Below, in pieces: positions 37,445 to 48,800 of a DNA stretch of 64,000 nucleotides. The DNA comes from Eumeta japonica. Its lineage: Eukaryota > Arthropoda > Insecta > Lepidoptera > Psychidae. The translations under genes were made by a program, and so were the position numbers. The first letter of the stretch is position 1; the number at the start of each line of letters is the position of its first letter. The notes under the pieces are model-generated. The model ran no database searches. It was not told the origin of the DNA and saw only the letters and a program-made list of their open reading frames with translations. The stretch lies in NCBI GenBank assembly GCA_005406025.1, contig BGZK01001458.1, positions 1 through 64,000 of the forward strand. Reading direction: 5' to 3'.

Positions 37445-38554
37445 ATCTAATGCAGATATGGGCAACCTTTGACATGTTGTGGGCCAAACTTTAGAATGCA
37501 AATACGTTCGCGGGCCGCGTTCAAAAGTAGTGTTTTAAACAAGTGTTCATAATATTTAGCGATAGATATCAGACATAAAATAATACGACAATGTTATGAT
37601 ACCAAATAACAAAATGAAATGAAAAAAATAGATACGACATTAAAGTTAAATAGTGACACCGAAATCAATGAGACACTTTGCTTGAATTTGGGAAACTAAT
37701 CCATCGATGTTTGGATTAATTCTACTGATACAAAGATGTAAAGAATTTTCTAAATTATCATCAGTCAGCTTTGTGCGATGTTTGGATTTATTTACTTTCA
37801 TCATTGACAAGAAGTGTTCGCATTTGTAAGTACTGCCAAACACACAAATTAATCTTCTTGCATGAAGGACTATTAAATAATCTTTTTGCACATTTAATTC
37901 AGTTGCTTTTTCATTCAAAATTCCGATGAAACCTTTACGTAAGCCGACCATAGAAGGTACATCATGTGTGCATACTCCAACTAATTTCGACCATGAAAAG
38001 CCAAAACTTGTAAATACCTTTTGAACTTCATTAAAAATGTCCTCTCCTGTAGTGGTTCCTTTTAGCAGCTGTAAAGAAAGCAATTCCTCAGCAACAGTGA
38101 ACTCTTCATCAACACCTCGAATAAATATAGCCAGTTGATCTGTGTCAAACAAATCGGTGCTCTCGTACTATGCAAAATGATTCAAAACTAGCCATAAGAT
38201 CAGTCAATGTTGTTTTTATATCATTAACCATCTTTTCCATACGTCAGACAAAAGTTCGTCTTGACAAACTGATTTAATAAAATTCATTTTTCTTTTCAGG
38301 ACGTAAAACACTGCAAACTTTTACCATACACTCCTTGATAAATTCTCCTTCGGCAAACGGTTTTAATGACTTTGCCAATTTAGAACTAACTATGAAACTA
38401 GTTTTCACAACATTTTCAAGTTGTGTTCTTGTTTATGAAATTTTGCTGCTGTTTTTCCAAATTTGCGATAAGGTTCTGGATTTTGTCTTTTCTTATTTAT
38501 CCTGTCGGCCGGATGCGGCCCGCGAGCAGGTTGTTGCCCACATATGATCTAATG
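37445..38554 (-). mobile_element. hAT-superfamily element with intact 8-bp target duplication
   Basis: The target duplication ATCTAATG is perfect at 37445-37452 and 38547-38554. The element (37453-38546) starts cagatatgggcaac and ends with the inverse of catatgtgggcaac. Subterminal gggcc / gcgggccgc words are typical of hAT elements. The minus strand carries a transposase relic. At 1.09 kb the element is a deletion derivative of an autonomous hAT, but the perfect duplication suggests fairly recent insertion compared with its neighbours. Confidence 0.9.
37646..38450 (-). pseudogene. hAT transposase pseudogene (ZBED/GTF2IRD2-like lineage)
   Basis: From right to left the frame has KPFAEGEFIKECMVKV, PEKKNEFYKISLSRRT and MVNDIKTTL. 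After a stop it reopens at 38152 as FDTDQLAIFIRGVDEEF and KGTTTGEDIFNEV. An internal deletion then joins KGFIGILNEKATELN to the C-terminal dimerisation domain FGSTYKCEHFLSMMK, NKSKHRTKLTDDNLENSL, ending at 37646. These motifs match the hAT transposases domesticated in GTF2IRD2/ZBED-type genes. The BED finger and the middle of the catalytic fold are missing. The fragment is non-functional, with at least one stop between halves. Confidence 0.85.
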
Positions 38555-38859
38555 TGTATCTAACGTTGAAGTCTGCCACAGACACTGCTACGGTATTTAA
38601 TGAAAATGAAGTATGATATAAAAAAAAGTTGGGAGTATTCTTTACGTTAAAATATACATACATAGTACAGTTATATATAGTACGATGTAGGCAGCAAATC
38701 AGATGGCATATTGCATGATAATTTAAAAGGTAAATCGAAGGAAACGACTCTAATAATGTTCTAGTCCGGTCACCTGTTTAAGTGACATTATTAGAATACG
38801 GTTAAGGTCATCATCACGGGGTCGCGGCTGCGCCCGGTGCAGAACTGAAATTGTCGGGC

Positions 38860-39110
38860 GTGACGGACGGCATGCCGGTTCCGAGAATGATGCCGGATCG
38901 TATGCTGCGACTCGGAGACATTTGACCGGCGGCCGCATGCGCCGCTGTCGCGCTCCGCTCGCCGTGCTGATTGGCTAATAATGTCTTCCCCAGCTCCGGC
39001 GACGTCGTTATAATGTCGTTTGAAGGCGCTCGCGATTATCGCGCGGATCGTTTCACGACCGTCGTACGGTAAATCGCCGGAGCCGGTGCGCGACACGTGA
39101 GCGGAGCTCG
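38860..39110. other. CpG-rich island
   Basis: GC-rich DNA with an E-box CACGTG at 39093-39098. The 124-codon minus frame crossing it has no domain. Confidence 0.4.
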
Positions 39111-39177
39111 CAACGATTGCCGACGGGAATGCTGATGGGGGGAAATTCATACTCATATGCTGCATATTTCTTTAATA

Positions 39178-39442
39178 ACAACGGTGTGCTTCAAACTCTC
39201 ATGTGCAATAGTTAACTACTAACTGTTTTAAAGGTAAAAACTAAACATGTCAAGATATAGAGAATCTGAGATATATTGGCGTTTGTAAAGTTAATTTAAT
39301 TTTGAAAAAGTTTATATCTTTAAGATTACCATAGTTAACTACCAATTGTCAACTTACAATAACGTGTTTTGACGTGCTTAGCTCTTACCTTTAACAATGA
39401 ACAGTTAGTGGTTTCAAATGAGAGTTTTAAGCATACTGCTGT
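39178..39442. mobile_element. Foldback (long inverted repeat) element
   Basis: The left arm about 39178-39256 and right arm about 39361-39442 are imperfect reverse complements sharing gtgctt.aaactctcat, ctaactgtt and ttaaaggtaa..acta. A direct repeat (agttaactac.aa) also occurs inside. There is no coding capacity. This fits a foldback MITE of about 265 bp. Confidence 0.65.
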
Positions 39443-39889
39443 AAATTTATTTTTACAATATACATAATATAAGTCCAAAGCACAACATAGATCTAGAAAT
39501 GTGTAATTTATAATGAAGGTTTCTTTTGTAGCGTATCTAAGCATCCATTATAACGCAAAGGATTGGATAAGCAAATGGTCAAGAAATGGTACTTTCTGTT
39601 AAACGAACTAGTTTCGTCATGTCCTATTCAGCCACATGTCACAGCATTCTATGGATTTTTTATGTATTTCGATGAAATTGTAACAAATATACATATATAA
39701 TGAAATTAGAAATAAAAGACAAATGTAAATGAAATTATATGTCCAAGTACGAAAAGGACAATCTCTTTTTTGTAAAAAAAAATCCTTACAGTACAAGCTT
39801 TTAAGCAATGAAGTTCCGCCTTCGACAGTAAGTTAAGGAATTCATGAAACTTTACAAGCCGCGTGGTCTAATAGAAGACTAATTACTGG

Positions 39890-40640
39890 AGAAGGCGCCG
39901 GCGGTGTGGGCGCGCGGAGGACGAGTTCGACATTCAAGCGAAGAAGAGGAGAAACAATTATAAATTCAAAGTGCCTCCGCCTCCGGCGCGGCGCGCGACA
40001 CGCCTTCCCGCCGGGGCGCAGGCAACTCCGCAGCCGGCCATTAATGCCGCTGCAGCGACCCCGGCGCGTGCGTTGCAAACTCACCGAACTGTATTAGCAT
40101 TAAAACGATCACCAGACGAATTCTGTCTTTCGTTGATCAGCCGCGGATGCGACCGAAGATTTCGAATGGTAAAATAAGATCACTCAATTAGAATTCACCT
40201 ATTTTTTTACTTCAATACTTAAACGGTTTAAGCAGGAAGATGAAAAAGTATTTTTTATTGTCTACTTTTAGGTTTGTCAATTTGACACATACGATTTTAG
40301 GTAGGGGTCACGACCCCCGCGAGCCCCCTCGGACCGCCGCAGTTTCCGATACTGGCACGTCGGAACGGAAACTTCGCATCGCGCCGAACACGGCGGCCGC
40401 GTAATCTGTCGTTAATTGTTAACACAATATAGATAACGTAAACTTATCGCGGATGTTTACCTTCCGACTAACATCTGAGCGAGCATCGAACACAACAACA
40501 TTATCTTATCTGGTGAGAGGTGCACGTAAATATACAAAGCTATTTATCGTGGCCGTAGACGGCGCGCGCGCCGCGAGCTCGCATGTGACTCGACCCGAGT
40601 CGCGGCGGGAGCTCGCGTCGGGCGACGACGCGCTCGCTGT
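39890..40640. other. CpG-rich islands (39890-40080 and 40310-40630)
   Basis: Two GC-rich patches carry overlapping short frames on both strands with Arg/Ala/Pro-rich content and no domain or splice support. Confidence 0.4.
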
Positions 40641-40759
40641 TAGATAAAACGAAGGAGTTATCTCAATTCGGGAGCGGAGTGGTGCCTCCCTTTGCGGTTG
40701 CGGCGTTCGTGCTATGAGACGAGAGGCAATTTTATGTTCCATCTCCTCTACTACCTAGG

Positions 40760-42555
40760 CATTCGAAATAATTGCATGTGTGATAACGAAGAAGTTTTTA
40801 TTCAGATATTATACAAATAATTCTTATCCGATATAAACCACTGGTTTTAAAATAGTATATATATATACACGTAAATTTTGTTAATGTCATATTTTCCAAA
40901 TAAATTCATATGACAATTTAAATATTTAATAATCTGGTCTATATGGATTATCATACCTTAATCTAAACATTTCAAGTAACCAGTCGGTTTCACATTTCTG
41001 TCTGTTACAAGGTTATTTGTCGTCTTGAGATAAACACTCATTTCATTATTATTTACTTTAAATCTGAGGTATGGTGTCGATTTTTTTGATGACTATATTG
41101 GGTGGTGAGCCATTATGGATGAAAATGAAACGTATATCTCTTTGTTCCTGACAACTCTAAGGCCTGTTCTTGGATAAAAATATTTCAATATATTTAATAT
41201 CTACTGAGGCGTAATTCTACACACAACATCAGAATCTGGTGCTGTACAAAATTAAGCAATAATTCGATTCGCTTCTCGTCTAGCTTATATTTGTAGATTC
41301 CGAGAGCTAGACGCATTCCTGCGTCTTGCTAAATTTTCGCTAATACTTAATACTCGCTTAATCACCTATCTACTCTTCTGAACCCAAGAACTCCTTAACA
41401 CAGAACTTCGAGATAGGCATTACGCCAGTCACAACTCCTATGATCGAAAATAAAAGTACAGACCGGAGTCGCGCTGCTGCGCTTAACGACGCGACCGGCA
41501 CAGAGACCCGGGCAATGAACAACTGCCTCAGTATCGTTCAGAAACAATCCGATCCGATCGCCTCGGTCGCGGATTCGAGACGCGCCGACGGCCGAAAACG
41601 TCGCGCCACTCCCATGGAACGACACATAGAATAATTCCATCAAACTCCAAAAGCAAGACGCCGGTCGGTGGTTAAAATGTATGTAGAGATACAAGCACGC
41701 GGAGTTCGAACATTTCATTGACGTGATAGGCAGAATTTTGTTTCGTTTATAATATTCTGTGCGTAGATTTAATTTTTTTACTGTGCCGTTAATGAATTCG
41801 TGAAACCTCACGCGACCGCTAATATTCGGTATCGTCAAAAGAACGAATCTCACCGATTACACATTTATAATAAATTTAACGGTCCAAAGGGATTAACTTT
41901 CTAATGCTTCTCGGCAATTTCTTATTAATGATATTTCCTGGAAATGTTATAAGTGTTCGTTCTTCGTGGACGATGGCAATTTCACAGGATAATTAAATTC
42001 AAATCAGTGGAAGTTTTGCTCGTTAAAGTGTGGTATCGTCATCCCTGTATCGATCGAGTTGTAACAGAAACATAAGATATGAAACAAATCTAATAGGTCA
42101 CAAAAGTTAACTAGCGCGCTAACCTATACCTGAAAGAACAAAAAATATTGGGCCATGTGGCTCTAAGATTTTAATTTTAACACATGGTATAATGAATAAT
42201 TAAAAGCTCGTATAATCTAATACTGGATCGCGTATGTCATTGACATCATTTATTTAATCAAAACTTTGTCATATTAATTTACTGTAATCGTTGTGTTTTC
42301 ATTATTCCAACATAAATCGAAACTTGTAACATTATCCTTATAGACCGAAAAATTCATTCCATTTCCGAACCTCAAATACATGTCGATTCTTAACCCTTCT
42401 GAAGTAATCCAGAAATCAAGCCATTTTATAAAAATTAACTTGTTATCGCCGTTTATAAATTATTCCTGCAAATAATCTGTGGACATGGGAAATTCGTTAA
42501 GGTGAGTGTTTATAGCTCTCTGGACTCCGATAAAGGCACCTATTCTGATAATAAT
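40760..42555. other. Noncoding stretch
   Basis: It includes a moderately GC-rich patch at 41440-41640, where opposite-strand frames of 152 and 64 codons overlap without recognisable motifs. Confidence 0.4.
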
Positions 42556-42559
42556 TATC

Positions 42560-42590
42560 AAATATACAAAGTGATGCACTTTGTATATTT
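42560..42590. repeat. Perfect hairpin, 14-bp arms, 3-base loop
   Basis: aaatatacaaagtg and cactttgtatattt pair exactly around ATG. Confidence 0.85.
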
Positions 42591-42829
42591 CGTAACTGAT
42601 AAAACATAAACATTGCCGTTAAAATAGAATAGAATTTAACGCCAATCATAAGCCGTGCTTAACCACTGCCGGGAGCAAGATCCAAGTGTAGAACCTTCTA
42701 TAGAATAGTTACAGGCGATTGCGCAAAAAATAATATAATCATTACCTACTTACGAGACGACTAAGAAAAGTCTCTCCATATATACACGCTGGATTTAGCT
42801 GCAGGTGTATAAATAGGAGAAAAAACGCA

Positions 42830-43370
42830 TCGCAGTCCGTTCACTTGCATTTTCGTCGGCTCGCGGCCGCCAGACCGAATAAAAAACAGATATGTCGATC
42901 GAGACTAAAGCTGCTTCTACAGCGTAGGATGGCCGGCGGCGTCGGTGTCTCGCGGGGACGGGACGGCAAATCGGCGAGAGGAGAATAGTTTTCCCTTGAT
43001 TTTTCTTTCCTTATATACTATTTATGTATACATAATCCCTTAAGTACCGATTGTCATAATACGTCATCATCGAACGAATCCTCAGATGCGTTCACCGCGA
43101 CACGAAGGCCTCGTACTTGTAAAGTATCAAAATAAATGTTCGATCTCGATGTCCGACTATGCTCAGTCTTTCCGTAGAGCGGTCGTCCCGCCTTCGCTAC
43201 GCCGCATGAAAGAGGACCGAGATCCGTACAGTAGCCAACGATCCCGTGAAAGTGACCCGGACGCTTTGAGCGGCGGCGGGGGCGGGCGGCGGCGGCGACG
43301 GGGGCGGGGGCGCTCGCTTCCGCGTCAAGGTGAACCGGTGAGCGCTGACGAAATCGCACTCGCGTAAAAA
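42830..43370. other. GC-rich island with G-run cluster
   Basis: Positions 43270-43315 on the plus strand contain ggggg, ggg, ggggg and ggggg runs separated by GC-rich spacers, one of them long, so quadruplex potential is borderline. Arg/Gly-rich frames across it are composition-driven. Confidence 0.45.
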
Positions 43371-43763
43371 CATCAATTACTTATTATTATATCGGGAAAA
43401 ATGTTACAGAACCCGAGAAGAATCTTTCGTAAATAAAGTTGCAGGCGCGCGATAAAGTCGCGTGATGAGTTTACGATTTGGATATAAAAACGGATTTTTT
43501 TTAATGCAAATGTACAAAAAAAGAAATGTACAGAATGTCCATGACTCACGGGATGTTATCATACGCCTCTGCGAATATTATTATAACGAATGCGATTTAT
43601 GCGACTATCGGCGGCTCGCGGTTTCCACTGCTCGGTTCGTGTTTGTGTAAATCCTTTTCCGGCATCCCGAGTGTCGGCCCGCGGCCGTGGTCACGTGGAA
43701 TGACGTAAATTCGTTTCCTGTTTATATCATACCGTTATAATATGATATGTATGAACAAGATGC

Positions 43764-44035
43764 TTATTGTGGTAGAGCCATAGTGCGGCCAATTTGGCTG
43801 CAGCATAAAAATGAGTCGGCTCGACTAGTGAAATACCACACTTTCACAGAATACGAACGTGAAATAGCAGCTTCCTTCCGCAGTTTCATTTCCTCCAATG
43901 AGTAAGAGTTGCGGAGGCCCACTCCACCTCTCACCCCTCCATTACACATCCTATTCTCTTCCAAGAGGATCTGGATGCACTGGTGACTTCTCTGGGGTTG
44001 TGGGTGTCTATAGGCGGCGGTGACCATCTACTCTT
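43764..44035 (-). repeat. Silkworm-type interspersed repeat with an 87-codon frame
   Basis: The minus strand reads through words such as acacccacaacccc, 'gtggtatttcactagtcgagc' and 'catggctct'-like endings that I recognise from abundant Bombyx-type repeats. A full open frame (44027-43764, ILLEENRMCNGG, YSLEEMKLRKEAA) spans it. The frame may be chance or a relic of the repeat's ancestral ORF. Confidence 0.55.
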
Positions 44036-44040
44036 TAACG

Positions 44041-46654
44041 GCTCGCCTACTCGTTCGGTCCTCGAATATGTCATAAAAAAGATAATAATATTAGTTCGAC
44101 TGATAAGCACGCCATTTTCCCTTCTACTGATCTAAATTCTGTGCCTTAACATAGAATTGACAATTTACTCTGTTCAGATGATGTCTATATGTAGTTTAAT
44201 CAAACAAAGGATGGGGCCAACTATCGACCTCCATCGAAGTATGAAATAAGATCAATTGCATTTATGAGTATTTATTGCAAATCGAGGTATACCCAAAATA
44301 AATATAAAACATGAACTCGTCTGACGAATAATCAGATATCGTATAAAATATTTTCTTTAACGTTTGAAACAGCCATCATAAACCTATGGAGCTATGTCAA
44401 CAGCAACAACGTCATATAAATAATTTTCAATGGAATGTAGGACATTTTGTTTTTACTTCTCCGAGAATATTTTATAACTTGGTTAACTGTTACTCTAATT
44501 TGTATAGCGTACTTAGCTGTAACACTTTTCCTTTTAACTTCATTATACATGCTTCTGTCGTGATTTTTTCATACATCCAAAAATAATCATTTACCTTGTA
44601 CGGAACGACACTCGACTCTAACAAAGATTAACATATTAAAGCTTAATATTTTGTAAACGAATCACTAAAACGAAAAATGGTTTCTATAAATAAACCCGCA
44701 ATGTTGTTTAATGAGCTATCTAACGATACCTACATACCATGGGATGACGAGAAAAAAATTCAACTCCAATGAAAAAGTCCATTCTCAAAAAATATTTTTT
44801 TCAAAATTATATATTACCACTTTATATCGGCGTGATATGTGTGCCCATTCCAAATTGCAGTTTTCTAGTAGTATTAAGAGTCTCTAAGTCGCGGAGAGAC
44901 AGACAGACGAACGCGCGGACATCGCAAAACTATGATTTCTTGTTGACTATGGAACCCAAGAAATTATTGCGGAAGGTCGTGGTACAGAAGTGGAATGATG
45001 AAAACTTGATACATATAAAACTTAAGTACGATATCATGGACGAGTTAGTATATGCTCGTAATAAACGAGGAAAACAAACAATGTAGTCGCTTGTAGTGAA
45101 TGACCTCGAACTTAAATCAGATCGTACTTGACACAAAGCAAGTGAAATAAAATTTGAGATTTATCAATGACAGAAGATGAGAGGCATCCACGGAATCCGA
45201 TACGAGTTAATACGACATTTTTTCGAAATTACCCTCTTACCGTCTTTCTTCTGCTTATAGCAATAAAAGCAATCTCGTAAAAAAGAGAGGGAATCGTCGT
45301 AACTCATAACACGAGCGGTACAACTATAGCAGTAAATTCGACTTTTACTTATTCTCGAATATCGCTTTTATATTTTACGGCCTCCGATAAGGGAAGGCAG
45401 CCGAGACTAGGCCTTCTGCGAAGTTAATAGAGCGGTTTCTTACCCACTCTAATCTATATTACTGCGCAAAACGTGATCGAGCTTAACTCGTACACTTGAC
45501 CGATTTAAAACAATCGAGTCGATTACCACTCGACAAACATCTGGAAACGTAAACTAGTCTAAAGGATTTCTGTCGACGTAGAGAAGTACCACAATAAATG
45601 GCCCAGGAAAGTCTCTTTTCAAGAATATAAAATTGTCTCGGTTCTGCGCCACAGGACCTAGAGCGGAAACCTTTTAGACCTAGGTCAGAGTTTTGAATGG
45701 GACTGTCCGATAGAACTACGATGAAATGTAATTTTAACTGTTGATCATCTAAAGAAATAACTACTAAACTAAAGAAATACTATATCCAGATTCGAACCTG
45801 TCGAAGTATGGCCGCAAATATTTTTAATCAATTTAGACTAAACAATTGGATCCACATAGCATATAGAGATAAATTATGATTTATTACATAGAGAAATTTG
45901 TACGAAACTTGAACAGAGTGGCCGTTTCTCCTCTGGTCTCAACGTCTATACAAACAAGCGTAAATAGGTAATCCTCGGTTTGATGAGCTACAAGTACATA
46001 GATAATGATATACAAAACAAATTATTACTGCAAAGCAGCGACCGAATTATGGTTACACAAAAGGTCTCCCAAGTTTAGACTAAAAGTTTTAAATGGAAAA
46101 GAAATAATATGATGTTTCGATTAAAAGTTAGTGTGTAATCAAAAGTTTTGTTATATTTCGTTTGCTGGTTCGAAACGCTGGGCGCAGGAGCCCAAATGTT
46201 ACCAAGTAGCAGTAGTCCGGCTCTTTGTCGACACATTGTTGGCATCTGGGATATTTTTTTTGTTAAAGAATTACATCAGATCGCGCAAATAATTTTCGCT
46301 AAAATCGGTATATTCGTGAAGTATAAATTGTCCATCGAACAGAAAAATTATTAACATTATTCCATTAGGTGATATTAATAACGTCACATAATACTAGGAG
46401 TGAAGAACTACCTCTAATGGTGCTCGGGCGTCGCGTCGCCGGGGCACACGAATCGATCCGACTAGACGGAGTTGGATCAAACGAGGTCAGAAAAAACGAT
46501 GACGTGTCGTGTAATTTTCTTATTGCATTGAATATAATAGATATATATTATAAGCGATTAAAGAATTCTACGAACGGCTGTAGGTTACGAGGACGCTGCT
46601 CGGTCGCTACCCATACCTATGCAGGGCGCTCGATATTTTTGTTTTATAATAACA
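44041..46654. other. Noncoding stretch
   Basis: No gene is recognised. A weak copy of the gacagacagacg module lies at 44895-44920. The 105-codon frame at 44769-45086 has no domain. Confidence 0.4.
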
Positions 46655-46810
46655 GGCCATCATCGACGTTCGCTCAACCTTCAGTCAGTCGCGGTGACTA
46701 AAAGAATCAAGTGCCGATACACCGGGGGAAGTGCAGTTGTATGAGGGGAGTGTAGACTCTAGACTGGAATAGGAGTGACGGGGATGTAGAGCCAACCGGT
46801 ATTCGTGCAA
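46655..46810. repeat. Interspersed repeat, copy 2 of the 31.0-kb family
   Basis: It shares gctcaaccttcag, cagtcgc, ccgatacaccg and gggagt..agactct-type words with the copy at 31.0 kb, and extends further (gacggggatgtagagcc). The ATC tract is reduced to catcatcg. Confidence 0.65.
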
Positions 46811-47196
46811 CTTTTATCCCCAAAACTGGAGTCGGGATAGGTAATATATACTAAAGTGCACCGATAAGTATGGCAGGAATGGGCAACTCCATCTTTCGTA
46901 ATTCCTTACTTCTTCGCGTGTTGGCTACGCTTTCATTATTTGATAACAAAATTGTACGACTAGGTGTATTTTGTTTTTTGTATTTCTCATGATTTTTTTT
47001 TTATTTTGCGTGCGCGCGAACTGCAACAATTAAAAGAGAGTCAAGAAGGAATACGCAACTTAACATTAAACCTTTGACGAGTATAAAGTTAAATGGACGC
47101 TTTCATCATTCGCGTTTCCAAGTATTAGGGGGTGATGACGTCATATTTTTAGATATTCTATTGTGTGAGGTGTTAATTCGCGGAAATCCATAATTA

Positions 47197-47535
47197 GACG
47201 TTTGCTTGCTACATGCATTAACATGCAACACGCAACGCACCGCTGACTCTCGAATCTGTTCTTCCACAACGAATTCCAACCCAAAAAATTGAATATTGAT
47301 TCGAGAGGATTGACAGATATCGAACGCCTAAGCAAGTGTTAATTTTTATTTATCTTAGTTTATAATTAGATACATAAAAATAAAAAAAATTAACACTTGC
47401 TTAAATGTTCGATAACTGTCAATCCTCATGAATCAACATTCCATTCATTAGATAGGGATTCGTAGTGGAAGAACAGATTCGAGGGACAGCAGTGGGTTAC
47501 ATGCTGCATGTCAATGCATGTTTCAGGCAGGCGTC
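47197..47535. mobile_element. Foldback MITE, TA-flanked
   Basis: Arms of about 155 bp (47197-47352 and 47375-47535) are reverse complements with scattered mismatches. The inner ends are aagcaagtgttaattttta and its complement, and the outer ends are gacg..tgcct/cgtc. TA dinucleotides abut both ends, fitting a Tc1/mariner-type MITE. A one-arm relative lies at 26731-26875. Confidence 0.8.
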
Positions 47536-47579
47536 TATATTTTGAGACATTTTAGAAACGATCTAACTAGTCTCGTTTA

Positions 47580-47780
47580 CGACAATTCTCCAGACGGCTA
47601 ACCGGCGGAGAAGTGCGGGACTGGACGTTAACGCCGCGAAAGCGCTCATTTGTCGGCTATACTATAATATTATTATAATATGTGCGCTTTGACGACAGCG
47701 GCGACCGCGCATCGCTGTAGCGCCATTGCGGCGGCGCACCGCAAGACGGCCGCTCGCTCGGCTTGCGCTCGAGCACGCAC
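47580..47780. other. GC-rich patch
   Basis: CpG-rich sequence with no supported gene. Confidence 0.4.
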
Positions 47781-48479
47781 CGCACTACAAGTTTCCTTTT
47801 AGGCTTTTTTGCTTATCGCATTTCGAGACCGCGATCCGAACCGGGTTCGAATCGCCTGACATGGATTACGCACACGGAGATAGGAGCTTCATGCGCATGA
47901 GCGGCGGCGGCAGCTAATAGTTATCTCTGTGATTATACACTTCGTAACTCGATTTTCTGACTATCCAAAAGGATTTTGCGAATTAAGATAACCGTAACAT
48001 ACTTTCCAACATTTTTTTTTTATTTTTAGCGTTTTTGTGTATCACGTTGTTTTCTTAATTAACTAAAGTCTTTCTGTGTGCTCAACAAAGTTATTCGATT
48101 GATTATTGTATATTTAATCATATTTCATGCGAGCTTTATAAAAAGCTAGCTATGTCACCAATTACACGCGATCGGATCGAGTAATTGGTTTTATGGTGAA
48201 TAATTAGCGACAATAAGCCAAAAATTTAGGTGGTTTTTTTTTTTCAATTTTCGCTGATTTTACTCTGCCAATTTTTTGGACCTTAAAAATACCTCCTCTA
48301 TATGCACAAGTGTCCAAGATATTCAACTTGTATTCCTGTACATGCGAAAAATTAATCCTAAACAAAAGTCACACTAACAAAAATCACGATGCAATCTATA
48401 CATTCAAAAGTGACTCCGCTAAGTCTCGACCGACCGACGCGTATTTCCAAGCACATCGATAGCGTCACGTGTACAACGC

Positions 48480-48800
48480 CAGGGTCGAAGTTCAACATGG
48501 AATAATGGCATTAGTCACAATCGGATCGCGATCGCCGTGAGCTCGTCGCCGACGACAAAGGCGAGCTGCGACGCCGGCGCGGCTGTTACGAAAGATAGCA
48601 ACGAACTCGTAATATATTTAACTCGGTTCGGAAGCGTATTCGTCCGTCCATTTGGTATTCCGCATATCAAGCAGCCGACCGCGCCGCACCTAGCCGCCCG
48701 CGGCCGCCGCACGCGTCCGCGGCTCGGCCCGCGCGCCCGACAAACACTCATTTTACGACCGAGTACAAACGCAGTTCTGGCGGAACGGATTCCTGAATAA
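48480..48800. other. CpG-rich island
   Basis: An E-box CACGTG lies at 48466-48471 just outside. The 87- and 78-codon opposite-strand frames are composition-driven. Confidence 0.4.

Noticed and set aside
37207..37494. 95-codon plus-strand ORF beside the hAT element
   Set aside because: It runs across the hAT target-duplication boundary into the element, and has no recognisable domain.
41395..41853. 152-codon minus-strand ORF
   Set aside because: Opposite-strand ORF overlaps it; no signal peptide or motif; composition changes along its length as expected for chance.
47830..47870. B-box-like gggttcgaatcgc, possible tRNA gene
   Set aside because: No matching A-box at the right distance and no cloverleaf stems could be drawn.
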